Notes under the pieces: generated by a model
What the model saw: the letters and a program-made list of their open reading frames with translations, nothing else
What the model was told of the DNA's origin: nothing
Databases searched by the model: none
Made by a program: the position numbers and the translations under genes
Shown here: positions 1-8,133 of the stretch, piece by piece
Numbering within the stretch: the stretch's first letter is position 1
Layout of the letters: each line of letters opens with the position of its first letter
From: Arthrobacter bambusae
GTDB lineage: Bacteria; Actinomycetota; Actinomycetes; Actinomycetales; Micrococcaceae
DNA: 64,000 nt
Reading direction: 5' to 3'
NCBI RefSeq assembly: GCF_022606295.1
Contig: NZ_JAHHZS010000007.1
Span: 113,587-177,586 of the forward strand

Positions 1-789
1 CCCAGCGCGATGGTGTTCCAAAACTACGCGCTGTGGCCCCACATGACCGTGGCCAAAAACGTCGGCTTCCCGCTGAAGCTCCGCAAAATGTCCAAGGCGG
101 AGATCAAGGACAGGGTGGAAGCCGTCCTGGAGCTGGTCAGCCTTTTGCATCACAGGGATTCCAAGCCCGCCCGCATTTCCGGCGGCGAGCAGCAACGCGT
201 GGCTTTGGCCCGGGCACTCGTTCAGGAGCCGAAGCTCTTGCTCCTGGACGAACCCTTGAGCAACCTGGACGCGAAACTGCGGGTCAAAGTGCGTGAAGAC
301 ATCCGCAAGATCCAGCAGGAACTGGGCATCACCACGGTTATCGTCACCCATGACCAGGAAGAAGCGATGTCCATGTCCGACCGCATCGCCGTCATGAATG
401 CTGGCCGGATCGAGCAATACAGCACACCGGAAGCCCTCTATGCCCGCCCGGAAACCGAGTTTGTGGCCACGTTCATCGGCAGCATGAACCGCATCGAAGG
501 CTCGCTCAACAACGGACTTATTGCCACGGGCCCGGACATTCTCGGGATCCGACCCGAGGACGTCATCCTGGCGGACGCGCCCTTCGCGGGTGCGGTTCCG
601 GCGACGGTCGAAAGGGTTGTCCCGCGCGGACACTTCCAGGAAGTGTACGTGCGCAGGGCCGACGCCCAGCTCCGCAGCTTTGTCAGCGGCGAGCCCATGC
701 GGCCAGGCCAACAGCTCTATGCCGGCATCCGCAAGGCCATGACCTTCCGGGACGGACGCCTGGTAGCAGAGGCAGGTGCCTCACTGTGA
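1..789 (+). CDS. ABC transporter ATP-binding protein, UgpC/MalK type (5' end outside window)
   Basis: This is the ATPase subunit of a carbohydrate or glycerol-phosphate importer. The reading frame is open from base 1, and the first visible residues (MVFQNYALWPH) are the Q-loop region of such ATPases, so the Walker A part lies upstream of the window. Visible motifs are the signature ISGGEQQR, Walker B LLLLDEP, the D-loop SNLDAKLR and the H-loop VTHDQ. A C-terminal TOBE-like regulatory domain follows. The stop overlaps the next gene by 4 bases (GTGA), so the genes are co-translated. The phosphodiesterase fusion downstream suggests a glycerophosphodiester or related substrate; that is inference. 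Confidence 0.9.
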   Translation, partial: PSAMVFQNYALWPHMTVAKNVGFPLKLRKMSKAEIKDRVEAVLELVSLLHHRDSKPARISGGEQQRVALARALVQEPKLLLLDEPLSNLDAKLRVKVREDIRKIQQELGITTVIVTHDQEEAMSMSDRIAVMNAGRIEQYSTPEALYARPETEFVATFIGSMNRIEGSLNNGLIATGPDILGIRPEDVILADAPFAGAVPATVERVVPRGHFQEVYVRRADAQLRSFVSGEPMRPGQQLYAGIRKAMTFRDGRLVAEAGASL

Positions 790-2333
790 GCAACACCATT
801 GACACCACAAGGACCCGCGCCACGGCCCATCGCGGCGACTCCAGCAAACATCTGGAGAACACGCTGCCCGCCATCGCCTCTGCCGTCGACGCGGGTGCGG
901 ACCTGGTGGAGGTGGACGTCCGGGTCACGAAGGACGGGCAGGTGATCCTGCTCCACGATGCCTCCCTGCTCAGGATCTGGAGCCTCGACGCCGACGCTGC
1001 AGACGTCGACTATGACCGCATCAGGCAACTGGGCGCCGGCGAGGAGCGGATTCCCCTGCTTTCCGAAGCCATAGAGCTTTTCCGCGGCCGCCGGTCAACC
1101 TTGCTCATCGACATGGACGAGCCCGGCCCCGCAGGGGCGGCTGCCGCCGTCGTGCGCGAAAGCGGCATCGAAGTGGCCTGGTGCGGGAACCTGGACGGAA
1201 TGCGGATCATCCGTGCCCTCGACCAGGACGCCCGGATTTGGCTGCCCTGGAGCAAGAGGACGGCCCCGCCGGACGAGCTGCTCGCCGAGCTGAATCCCGA
1301 GTTCGTCAATTCCGAGCACGTGGTCCTCAGCAAGGACATGGTGGAACAGATCCACGCCGCGGGGGCCAAAGTTGCGTGCTGGACCATTGATGATCTCGAA
1401 ACAATGCGCTGGGCCTTGGGACTCGGCGTGGATTCGATCACGAGCAACCAGCTGGACCTGTTGCAAAGCGCCATCGCCGAAGACCCGCAGGTGTGGGATT
1501 CGGCCCGGGCTCCCGGGGGACTCGCCGGAGATGAAGTTCTTGAGTCCCGGAAAGTCGCGTTGGAGCTGGCCGAATGGGTCGTCGGGTACATGCGCGACGC
1601 CGATCGCGGCCAGGTCTCGACCAAGGCGCACCCTGCCGACCTGGTCACGGAAGTCGATGTCGCCGTCGAGCGCCACGTCCGCGAAGTGATTGCCGCCCGC
1701 CTTCCCGGCCACACAGTGGTTGGCGAGGAAATGGGTGGAGTCGCGGTGCCCGGCGCACCATGTTGGTACCTTGACCCGGTCGACGGGACGACCAATTACG
1801 TAAACCGGATTCCGTGGACGGCCTTCTCGCTTGCCTTGGCTGTGGACCGCAAGCCAGCTGTCGCCGTCGTCGTTGATCCCTGGCGAGGCGAGATTTTCGA
1901 GGGGTGGGCGGGTCACGGCGCCTGGCTCAACGGAATACCGCTAGCACTGGCTCCCGGGGGGAGTTCGACGGCGGCCCTGGCCGGAACCGTGGTGGCGACC
2001 GAACTCGCGGGACACCTGCCGTGGCCCGGGATGCTGGAACTGCTCGCGGAGCTGGGCGAGCGGCACTGCATCATGCGGATCATGGGTTCGGCGACCATGA
2101 CGGTGGTGGGCGTAGCCGCCGGGCGCGGCGCGGGGGCGATCATCGGGAGTTTCAGCCCGATCGACCACCTGGCGGCGACGCTTATTGTTCAGGAGGCTGG
2201 AGGCGTCGTGCTCAACTCCGAAGGCGAGATGGACACGTTCCCGGAACAGGGCGGGGTCCTTGCCGCCCGTCCGGAATACGCAGCCGAGCTTTACGAATTG
2301 TGGAGGCAGGCGCATGCCGATGCGGGAGACTGA
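786..2333 (+). CDS. Fusion of glycerophosphodiester phosphodiesterase and inositol monophosphatase-family domains
   Basis: This 515-residue protein has two catalytic domains. Residues about 12-236 are GDPD-like: HRG at 15-17, ENT, a VEVDVRVTKDG stretch and LLHD, the usual metal/catalytic residues that split glycerophosphodiesters into glycerol phosphate and an alcohol. Residues about 255-510 are inositol-monophosphatase-like: GEEMGG, the metal-binding DPVDGTTNY, and a C-terminal IDHLAATLIVQEAGG in which the usual WD is replaced by ID. The GTG start overlaps the ABC ATPase stop. A plausible role is complete breakdown of an imported glycerophospho-compound (for example glycerophosphoinositol) to phosphate plus alcohols. 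No signal peptide is visible, so it is probably cytosolic. Confidence 0.85.
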   Translation: MSNTIDTTRTRATAHRGDSSKHLENTLPAIASAVDAGADLVEVDVRVTKDGQVILLHDASLLRIWSLDADAADVDYDRIRQLGAGEERIPLLSEAIELFRGRRSTLLIDMDEPGPAGAAAAVVRESGIEVAWCGNLDGMRIIRALDQDARIWLPWSKRTAPPDELLAELNPEFVNSEHVVLSKDMVEQIHAAGAKVACWTIDDLETMRWALGLGVDSITSNQLDLLQSAIAEDPQVWDSARAPGGLAGDEVLESRKVALELAEWVVGYMRDADRGQVSTKAHPADLVTEVDVAVERHVREVIAARLPGHTVVGEEMGGVAVPGAPCWYLDPVDGTTNYVNRIPWTAFSLALAVDRKPAVAVVVDPWRGEIFEGWAGHGAWLNGIPLALAPGGSSTAALAGTVVATELAGHLPWPGMLELLAELGERHCIMRIMGSATMTVVGVAAGRGAGAIIGSFSPIDHLAATLIVQEAGGVVLNSEGEMDTFPEQGGVLAARPEYAAELYELWRQAHADAGD

Positions 2334-3153
2334 GCTCCTCTCCGCGCTCGACCGGCGGAGCCGCTTCGAACCGCTCGGGGAGATCCGCCTCGATTTTCCG
2401 ACCCACCACCCGCAGGGCATGGCGTTCGCCAGGGGACTGACGTTCTTGTCCTCCGTTGAGATCCTCGATGCGCCGCGCCCCGCGGCGGATCCCGCACTGC
2501 GCACTCCCGGACGGGGGAGCGGGCACGTGTTCGTCCTCGGACCGGACGGCGGGCTGCTGCGCGATATTCCCGTGGGAGAGGACGCCGCGTATCACCCCGG
2601 TGGTATCGATTTCGACGGCGACCACGTGTGGGTTTCCGTCGCCGAGTACCGGGCCGCGAGCAGAAGCATCGTCTATACGATCGATCCGGACACCTTCGAG
2701 GTCAGCGAGCGGTTCCGTGTGGACGACCACATCGGTTGGATCCTCCGCGATCCCGGACTGGACCTGGTGTTCGGCGGAAGCTGGGGTTCCCGGCAGCTCT
2801 ACACCTGGGACACGGACGGGCGGCTGCTGGATCAGTGGGAGAACCCCGGGCACTTCGTCGACTACCAGGATGCCCAACTCCTGGGCCCGGGACTCCTGCT
2901 GTGCAGCGGTATTTCCCTCTTGCCGGAGGCCGATGGCGGTGTCCTTGAACTCGGAGGACTGGCGCTGGTGGAACCGGTTCGGAGAAGAGTCAGTCGGGAC
3001 GTGCCCATCAGCGTGTTCAGCGGCGCGGGTCACGTCATCACCCGCAACCCTGTCACCGTCACCTCGGATGAATCCGGACTGCTGATTCACGCTGCTCCGG
3101 ATGACGGCCACGACGACGGCGGCACGCGGATACTGAGCTACAGGATCATTTAA
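2314..3153 (+). CDS. Beta-propeller-like protein of unknown function (resembles DUF6454)
   Basis: This 279-residue protein overlaps the preceding gene by 20 bases. The start ATG at 2314 has GGAGG seven bases upstream; a second ATG at 2320 is possible. The sequence has repeated strands with spaced W, G and D residues (HPQGMAF, HPGGIDFDG, VWVSVAEY, DPDTFEV, FGGSWGSRQLYTWDTDG), as in small propeller or strictosidine-synthase-like folds. I associate it with the actinobacterial DUF6454 family from memory. There is no signal peptide. Its position after the GDPD-phosphatase gene suggests a role in the same uptake/degradation pathway, but the function is unknown. Confidence 0.7.
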   Translation: MPMRETELLSALDRRSRFEPLGEIRLDFPTHHPQGMAFARGLTFLSSVEILDAPRPAADPALRTPGRGSGHVFVLGPDGGLLRDIPVGEDAAYHPGGIDFDGDHVWVSVAEYRAASRSIVYTIDPDTFEVSERFRVDDHIGWILRDPGLDLVFGGSWGSRQLYTWDTDGRLLDQWENPGHFVDYQDAQLLGPGLLLCSGISLLPEADGGVLELGGLALVEPVRRRVSRDVPISVFSGAGHVITRNPVTVTSDESGLLIHAAPDDGHDDGGTRILSYRII

Positions 3154-3209
3154 CACGGCTGTGACAGGGCGGAAACGGGTCCTGAATGCGGCCTCGGTAG
3201 TTTGGCCGC

Positions 3210-3386
3210 ATGATCGTCTCCATCATGTCCAAGGTGAGCGCCTGGATCGAAGCTGCCTACTTCTACGACGCCGCCGAGCTGGGGGCCTCCGGAGCTACCG
3301 AAACCACCCGCTACGGCTGGCTCCCGGCCCTCAGCGGTGTGGCCATCGCGGACGCTCAGGCCAGGAAAATGCGGGCTGGGGAGTAG
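3210..3386 (+). CDS. Small hypothetical protein (58 residues)
   Basis: The ATG at 3210 opens a 58-codon frame ending TAG at 3384-3386, directly before a strong hairpin terminator. The product starts MIVSIMSKVSAWIEAAYFYD and contains an alanine-rich stretch, then WLPALSGVAIADAQARKMRAGE. No clear Shine-Dalgarno is visible, so it may be leaderless or non-coding. The tight terminator and coherent codon use argue for a real small gene; I do not recognise the family. Confidence 0.45.
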   Translation: MIVSIMSKVSAWIEAAYFYDAAELGASGATETTRYGWLPALSGVAIADAQARKMRAGE

Positions 3387-3388
3387 CG

Positions 3389-3413
3389 AAAACCCCGGGA
3401 TTCCGGGGTTTTT
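3389..3413. terminator. Intrinsic terminator after the small gene
   Basis: The perfect stem AAAACCCCGG / CCGGGGTTTT with a GATT loop ends in a T run, three bases after the stop of the 58-codon gene. The A/T flanks make it potentially bidirectional. Confidence 0.75.
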
Positions 3414-3529
3414 ACGTGGCCAAATGTCTCGTTGGACACACTATTCGTTGATGGCGTGTACTATGCCCTAAACTGCTTCACTGAGGTGCCTGAAATGGCA
3501 CTATGCAGCAACGAAAGTGAACCACAACA

Positions 3530-3832
3530 ATGGCTACCGATTACGACGCCCCACGCAAGACCGAAGAAGAGTCTCCCGCCGAATCGCTCGAGGCCCTTCA
3601 GGCATCGCGCGGCTCCGGTGCCCAGACTGCTGTGATCGACATCGACGAGAACGACACAGCCGAAGGCATCGACCTTCCGGGCGCCGATCTGTCCGGTGAA
3701 GAACTGACCGTCATCGTTGTCCCGGAGCAGTCCGATGAATTTACGTGTTCATCGTGCTTCCTGGTCCGTCACCGGTCGCAGATCGCGCTGGAAAAGAACG
3801 GCCTCAAGTACTGCCGCGAGTGCGAAGGCTAA
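3530..3832 (+). CDS. DUF4193 family protein
   Basis: This 100-residue protein begins MATDYDAPRKTEEE, the typical opening of actinobacterial DUF4193 proteins. It has an acidic middle (DIDENDTAEGIDLPGADLSGEEL) and ends with two CxxC-type pairs (CSSC and CREC), which look like a zinc ribbon. The molecular role is not established. It is a single gene between two hairpin terminators. The upstream 3432-3464 area has TTGGAC and TACTAT, but with a 21-base spacer, so I do not call a promoter firmly. Confidence 0.9.
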   Translation: MATDYDAPRKTEEESPAESLEALQASRGSGAQTAVIDIDENDTAEGIDLPGADLSGEELTVIVVPEQSDEFTCSSCFLVRHRSQIALEKNGLKYCRECEG

Positions 3833-3848
3833 ACCCCGCACGCAAAGC

Positions 3849-3900
3849 AGCCCCGCACGACTGGAATCCAGCAACACCACACCAGCCGGGTGGGGCTTTT
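3849..3900 (+). terminator. Probable terminator of the DUF4193 gene
   Basis: AGCCCC(G)CAC near 3849-3858 can pair with GTGGGGCT near 3889-3897, followed by TTTT. The loop is long and contains a smaller stem. The rest of 3901-4185 shows nothing I can interpret. Confidence 0.45.
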
Positions 3901-4185
3901 GCATGTCACGCCCAGCAGACTTTTGGCAGATCGTGCCCGCACCTCGCGACCCCTCAGCAGTAACCCATCCGGCGTCGTTATCCGGGATAACGAACGGGGG
4001 CGCGAAACAGCGCCAAAGCCCGGGAAAGACGCAGAATCCAGGCTGCGTCATCACGTCCCCGTGACCCTTCGCGATCTCCACTAACGGTTGGGGGCCGAAG
4101 CGGAAACGAAGCCACCGAAAGGTCCCGGACACTCCTACGCTTTGAGGTATCGGATCTCTCAAGTATCTAAGGGGAGTGGGTCCCG

Positions 4186-4731
4186 GTGAGAAGGTTTCAC
4201 GCGTGGTTGGGAACAGTGTTAGTGGCCGTCGGGCTCGGCCTCGTGGCTCCGGGACCAGCGTCCGCCGCTCCGTATTGCGGGATTGTGTGGGGATCGCTGG
4301 CGAAGTCCAACCCGGCGCTGGCCCAGGCACAAGTGGTCAATGTCAGGACGGGCCCGCAACCATGCTTTGACCGCCTGGTGATCGACCTGAACGGCGCCGT
4401 TGCCGGCTACTCGATCCGTTACGTTCCACAGGTACTGCAGGACGGCTCGGGACTTCCCGTTGACCTGAGAGGCAATGCGTTCCTGCAAATCACAGTCAAC
4501 GCACCGGCGTACTCCGCCGGCGGCAATGCCACGTACACCCCGGCCGACAAGAACGAACTGACGAACGTCTCAAGCTACAGGACCTTCCGTCAGCTGGCCT
4601 TCGCGGGCAGCTTCGAGGGATACACCAGCCTTGGCCTGGGTCTTCGCGCCCGCCTCCCGTTCAGGGTCGTCACTCTGGCCGGTCCGGGAACGGGATCGCG
4701 CCTGGTGATCGACGTCGCGCACATGTGGTGA
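4186..4731 (+). CDS. Secreted AMIN-like domain protein
   Basis: This 181-residue protein starts at GTG, with a GGGGAG motif about 10 bases upstream. Residues 1-28 form a Sec signal peptide: RR, the hydrophobic stretch LGTVLVAVGLGLV, then a PASAA cleavage site. The mature part contains FDRLVIDLNG, GYSIRYVPQVLQDGSG and PVDLRGNAFLQITV and ends RLVIDVAHMW, the pattern of AMIN-like domain proteins of actinobacteria that may bind cell-wall polymers. It is monocistronic and convergent with the permease at 4796, with a shared hairpin terminator between them. The function is inferred from the family only. Confidence 0.75.
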   Translation: MRRFHAWLGTVLVAVGLGLVAPGPASAAPYCGIVWGSLAKSNPALAQAQVVNVRTGPQPCFDRLVIDLNGAVAGYSIRYVPQVLQDGSGLPVDLRGNAFLQITVNAPAYSAGGNATYTPADKNELTNVSSYRTFRQLAFAGSFEGYTSLGLGLRARLPFRVVTLAGPGTGSRLVIDVAHMW

Positions 4732-4743
4732 AGCAACCACAAG

Positions 4744-4781
4744 AGAAGCCCTGCCCCGGGTGATTCCGGAACAGGGCTTCT
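4744..4781. terminator. Bidirectional terminator between convergent genes
   Basis: The 10-bp perfect arms AGAAGCCCTG (4744-4753) and CAGGGCTTCT (4772-4781), with an inner CCGG/CCGG pair, lie between the AMIN-like gene and the minus-strand permease. Confidence 0.75.
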
Positions 4782-4795
4782 GGCGCGCTGGAGGG

Positions 4796-6361
4796 TTACT
4801 CCGGAACCACGAGGGCCGGAGTGTCCTTGCGGAGGGTTTCGCCGCGGAAGAAGCCGGGCCGGACGCGGGCCATGATCACCATGACCACCGCTCCGAGGAC
4901 CAGGATGCCCACGCCGATGATGAAAACGAGGCCGACGCCGAAGATCTCGGAACCGCTGCCGAACGACGGGGACCAGCTGTCCACTGCAGTCTGGATGAAG
5001 ACGAGGGTCAGCACGACGCCGCCGACCACCGGGAAGAGCAGGCGCATGAAGAAGTTGCGGACGCTGCTGAACACGCTGTGCCGGAAGTACCAAGCGCAGG
5101 CAAAGGCGGTCATTCCGTAGTAGAAGCAGATCATCAAGCCCAAAGCCAGGATGGTGTCGTTGAGGACGTTCTCGCTGACCACCTTCATGATGGCGTAGAA
5201 CCCGCCGGAGATAGCCCCGGCCATGATGGTTGCGAATCCGGGGGAACCGAAGCGCTTGCTCACGGTGGAGAACTTGTGCGGGAGGGCGCCGTAGTGACCC
5301 ATGGCGAGAAGGCTTCGGGCCGGTGAGGCCATGGTGGACTGCAGGGACGACGCTGTGCCTGCGAGTACGGCCAAGGACATGAGGATGGCCAGGGGGCCCA
5401 TCACCGGTGAAGCGAGTGCGGCGAAGATGTTGGACTGGTTGTCCGGGTTGTTGAGCCCGATGCCGTCTCCACCGACGCCTGCCACCATCATGGTCGCGAC
5501 GATCACGGCGACGTAGAGTCCCAGCACGGCGATCGCCGTCGTGGTGCCCGCTTTGCCGGCAGTGCCTTTGCCGCCTTTGGTCTCTTCATTGACCGTCAAG
5601 CAGACGTCCCAGCCCCAGTAGACGAAGACCGCCAGGGACATGCCGGCAGCGAATTGCTCAAAGCTGCTGATCTTCGTGGGGTCGAACCAGTCCCAGCTGA
5701 AAGCAATGGCCGTGGGGGTGTCACCGGAGGAAGCGTGGGTGAGTGCCATGACGACGAAGACGCCCAACACCACAACCTGGAATCCCACCATGGCGTACTG
5801 CACCAGTTTGGTGGCATGCAGGCCCCGGTAGCTGACCCAGACAGCCAGCGCGACGAAAGCCAGGCACGTGGCGATGTTCAAGGCTTTGTTGGAGGTGAGG
5901 TCGGCAAGATCGGGATTGCCGAACACCTGGGCGAGGAAGAGGTAGAAGAAGTCCACCGCGACGCCTGCCAAGTTGGACAGGACGATGATGTTCGCCGCGA
6001 GCAGCCCCCAACCGCCCATCCAGCCGATGAACGGGCCGAATGCCTTGGTGGCCCACGTGAAGGTGGTGCCGCTGTCCGGGGAGTCCGCGTTGAGCTCCCG
6101 GTAGGCGAACGCCACGAGGATCATCGGGATGAAGGCGACGATGAAGATCGCAGGCAGCTGAAGGCCCACCGCGTTGACCGCCGGGCCGAGTGAGCTGGTC
6201 AGGCTGTAGGCGGGTGCCACGGAGGAAATACCGAGGACGACGACGGCGAGGAGCCCCAGCTGCCCCGTCTTGAGTCCTTTGCCGCTGATGCCGTGTTCGG
6301 TGCCGGCGGGATCGTGGGCCTCCACGGTTTTCCTGGCGCTTGGGCGGGTTATTTGAGTCAT
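4796..6361 (-). CDS. APC-superfamily amino acid permease
   Basis: This 521-residue integral membrane protein has about 12-14 hydrophobic segments. The amino-terminal region GISSVAPAYSLTSSLGP is the substrate-binding first helix of APC transporters. It catalyses proton- or sodium-coupled uptake of an amino acid or related amine; the substrate cannot be read from sequence. It is monocistronic, with start ATG at 6359-6361. The TetR-type palindrome at 6518-6542 lies about 160 bases upstream and may regulate it. Confidence 0.85.
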   Translation of the reverse strand: MTQITRPSARKTVEAHDPAGTEHGISGKGLKTGQLGLLAVVVLGISSVAPAYSLTSSLGPAVNAVGLQLPAIFIVAFIPMILVAFAYRELNADSPDSGTTFTWATKAFGPFIGWMGGWGLLAANIIVLSNLAGVAVDFFYLFLAQVFGNPDLADLTSNKALNIATCLAFVALAVWVSYRGLHATKLVQYAMVGFQVVVLGVFVVMALTHASSGDTPTAIAFSWDWFDPTKISSFEQFAAGMSLAVFVYWGWDVCLTVNEETKGGKGTAGKAGTTTAIAVLGLYVAVIVATMMVAGVGGDGIGLNNPDNQSNIFAALASPVMGPLAILMSLAVLAGTASSLQSTMASPARSLLAMGHYGALPHKFSTVSKRFGSPGFATIMAGAISGGFYAIMKVVSENVLNDTILALGLMICFYYGMTAFACAWYFRHSVFSSVRNFFMRLLFPVVGGVVLTLVFIQTAVDSWSPSFGSGSEIFGVGLVFIIGVGILVLGAVVMVIMARVRPGFFRGETLRKDTPALVVPE

Positions 6362-6517
6362 GTGCCTGGCTCTTTCTAGATGGGCCGAAGATTGTTGCTG
6401 GGTGATGCAGTGAAAGCCGTCTGTGGGGTCATCGAAGCTGATGGTGGGCGGGAGAGGTTGGGGCGCCCGGGTTGGTGGTGTGGATCATGATGGCTGTTTT
6501 CCGGTGAGACGGGAGTC

Positions 6518-6542
6518 ACTAAATGAATGACGTTCATTTAGT
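6518..6542. promoter_or_regulatory. TetR-type operator palindrome
   Basis: The 10-bp perfect arms ACTAAATGAA and TTCATTTAGT are separated by TGACG. Palindromes of the ATGAA-N-TTCAT kind are typical operators of TetR-family repressors. It lies upstream of the minus-strand APC permease. No TetR gene is present in the window. Confidence 0.5.
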
Positions 6543-6608
6543 ATGAACGCGCGGAAGCCTGGGCGCAAGTGGTTTGCCGAAACAATTTTGGTGTGGGAGT
6601 GGATCATC

Positions 6609-6683
6609 TGAGCTGGCGTTTGCCGGAAATGGCCCAAAGGTGAGCTCGCGTTCGCCGGAAATGGCCCAAAGGTGAGCGGGCGT
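6609..6683. repeat. 32-bp tandem repeat, two full units plus the start of a third
   Basis: Units 6609-6640 and 6641-6672 differ at only two positions. Each starts TGAGCT(G/C)GCGTT and ends GGCCCAAAGG; a third unit begins at 6673 and diverges after about 11 bases. The unit start is the same TGAGCGGGCGT core as the neighbouring palindromes. Confidence 0.85.
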
Positions 6684-6728
6684 TGTGGAGGGCCGATGGG
6701 TCGGGCGACGATCCCGCAGCGCAAGACA

Positions 6729-6774
6729 GGACGCTCGCTCACATATGCAGTAAAAACCGGCGACGCTCGCTCGG
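6729..6774. repeat. Two GACGCTCGCTC half-elements
   Basis: GGACGCTCGCTCAC at 6729-6742 and CGACGCTCGCTCGG at 6761-6774 are half-sites of the palindrome at 6791-6827. The same half-site occurs three times at 34511-34608. Confidence 0.75.
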
Positions 6775-6790
6775 ATATGCGGTCAAAAGC

Positions 6791-6827
6791 GCAGACGCCC
6801 GCTCAGATCATCTGAGCGGGCGTCTGC
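6791..6827 (-). terminator. 18-bp perfect palindrome; repeat-derived terminator of the flgN-flgK-flgL-fliW unit
   Basis: GCAGACGCCCGCTCAGAT (6791-6808) is the exact reverse complement of 6810-6827 around one central C. Read on the minus strand it follows the fliW stop and is followed by GCTTTTGACC, so it has the stem plus T run of an intrinsic terminator. The arms belong to the dispersed GACGC(T/C)CGCTCA repeat family, so the terminator is built from a repeat. Confidence 0.7.
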
Positions 6828-6859
6828 CGGGAGGGGCCTAAAGGTGAGCGCGCGTTTGC

Positions 6860-7246
6860 TTAGGCGCTCAGCTCGGCCCGGAGAGGGTATTCCTTGCTGT
6901 CGAGGAGCAGTTGCGTGCAGCGTCCGGTTTCCGGGTTGAGTACGATGGGGGCCGCGAGATTGACCGTTGTCTTTTCGGGAGTCGGGTTGACCACTACCAG
7001 GGTGGTTGCCAGCTCGGCCCGGTCCAGCCCGAGGTCTTCCAATGTCGTGCGGGGGATGGCTGGCGCGTAGTCCGGAAGATAGACGGCGGCCTCGGCCAGG
7101 AACATCCGGATGCGCGGACTGGCCGATTCCATAGCGTAGAGCCCGGGGGCGCCGTCGATTCCCCGCAAGGCGAAGCCGGCAGAGGCTTCGAGCCCCGGCA
7201 TGGGCGCCGTGAAGCTCAATTCGCGGGAAGCCTGTGCCGTGCTCAT
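6860..7246 (-). CDS. fliW: Flagellar assembly factor FliW (CsrA antagonist)
   Basis: This 128-residue protein begins MSTAQASRELSFTAPMPGLE, with the FliW features GLEASAGFALRGID, the MFLAEAAVYLPDY core, VVVNPTPEKTTVNLAAPIVLN and a terminal DSKEYPLRAEL. In Bacillus, FliW binds either free flagellin or CsrA; freed FliW sequesters CsrA and lifts repression of flagellin translation. Its ATG overlaps the flgL stop (ATGA), so it is the last gene of the minus-strand flgN-flgK-flgL-fliW operon. csrA lies at 62850 and fliC at 10431, so all three partners are in this window. Confidence 0.92.
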   Translation of the reverse strand: MSTAQASRELSFTAPMPGLEASAGFALRGIDGAPGLYAMESASPRIRMFLAEAAVYLPDYAPAIPRTTLEDLGLDRAELATTLVVVNPTPEKTTVNLAAPIVLNPETGRCTQLLLDSKEYPLRAELSA

Positions 7247-8130
7247 TTCAGGAAATCCATGAGCGTGGGCTGCAACGTCTTGGCAGTGACAGCGAGGGCA
7301 ACCTGGTAGTTGGTTTCCTGCAGCTTCAAGTCCATGACCGCCTTTCCTATGTCTGCGTCTTCAATGCCGGAGCGTTGGACCTCAAGCGAGGCCTTCAGCC
7401 CGTCCACGGAGTTCTGCGCGCTCATCAGCTTCGTCTGCCGCACTCCGACGTCTGCCCGTCCGCTGATGACAGTTTTGATGCTGTCGCTGAGGGCGGTCAA
7501 GCGGCTCCCGACGTCGGCACCGGAGCGGATGTCGGCGACGACGTTGCTCACCAAGGCGAAGACCGAGGTGGCGCCGCTCCCGAAGATCGCACCGCCGTCG
7601 GCGTCTACGCGCACCGTCTGGTTCGCATCGACGCGCCGCTGCACCGTACTGCCCGGCGTTCCATTGAAGACGGGTGGCGTGGCATTGCTGAAGGCGCCGG
7701 CCGAATCGGAACTTCCCGCGAAGACATTGCGGCCAAGGTACTGCGTGTTCGCCTGCGCGAGGAGGTCGTTGTTGAGTCCTTCGATTTCGACGGCGATCGC
7801 CTCCTTGGCGGTGCTGTTCAGGGAACCGTTGCCAGCCTGCACTGTGAGGTCACGGACCTGATTGAGGATGTTGGTGGCCTGGCCGAGGGCCGAATCGGCG
7901 GTTGTCAGCCAACCATTGCCGTCGTTGATGTTGTTCGAATACTGTCCGGCGGCGCTGATCTGTCCCCGCACGGCAAAGGAATTCGCCAAGCCCGTTGGGT
8001 CGTCGGAGGGCCGGGTGATGTTGGTAAGGTTGGTGGCCTTGTCCTGCAGGGCTGCGAGCTTGGCCGAACCCGCCTGGAGATTCAGCTGCGCGGCGGCGGC
8101 CATCGTCTGAGTGGTGACTCTGTTGAGCAT
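7243..8130 (-). CDS. flgL: Flagellar hook-associated protein 3
   Basis: This 295-residue protein joins hook to filament. The N-terminal coiled-coil region (MLNRVTTQTMAAAAQLNLQ, DDPTGLANSFAVRGQI) and the C-terminal helix (IGKAVMDLKLQETNYQVAL) are the flagellin-like D0/D1 ends of FlgL. There is no signal peptide, as expected for a type III export substrate. It is separated from flgK by three bases and overlaps fliW by four, indicating one transcript. Confidence 0.95.
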   Translation of the reverse strand: MLNRVTTQTMAAAAQLNLQAGSAKLAALQDKATNLTNITRPSDDPTGLANSFAVRGQISAAGQYSNNINDGNGWLTTADSALGQATNILNQVRDLTVQAGNGSLNSTAKEAIAVEIEGLNNDLLAQANTQYLGRNVFAGSSDSAGAFSNATPPVFNGTPGSTVQRRVDANQTVRVDADGGAIFGSGATSVFALVSNVVADIRSGADVGSRLTALSDSIKTVISGRADVGVRQTKLMSAQNSVDGLKASLEVQRSGIEDADIGKAVMDLKLQETNYQVALAVTAKTLQPTLMDFLK

Positions 8131-8133
8131 GGC

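Noticed and set aside
3421..3529. Possible RNA gene or promoter before the DUF4193 gene
   Set aside because: No cloverleaf or conserved RNA motif; the TTGGAC/TACTAT pair has a 21-base spacer.
4081..4101. CTAACG followed by GCCGAAGC upstream of the AMIN-like gene
   Set aside because: The spacing is 7 instead of 13-15 bases and the -10 box is poor.
6485..6742. 85-codon minus-strand frame in the intergenic region
   Set aside because: It runs through the tandem repeats and half-palindromes, has no family resemblance and no ribosome-binding site.
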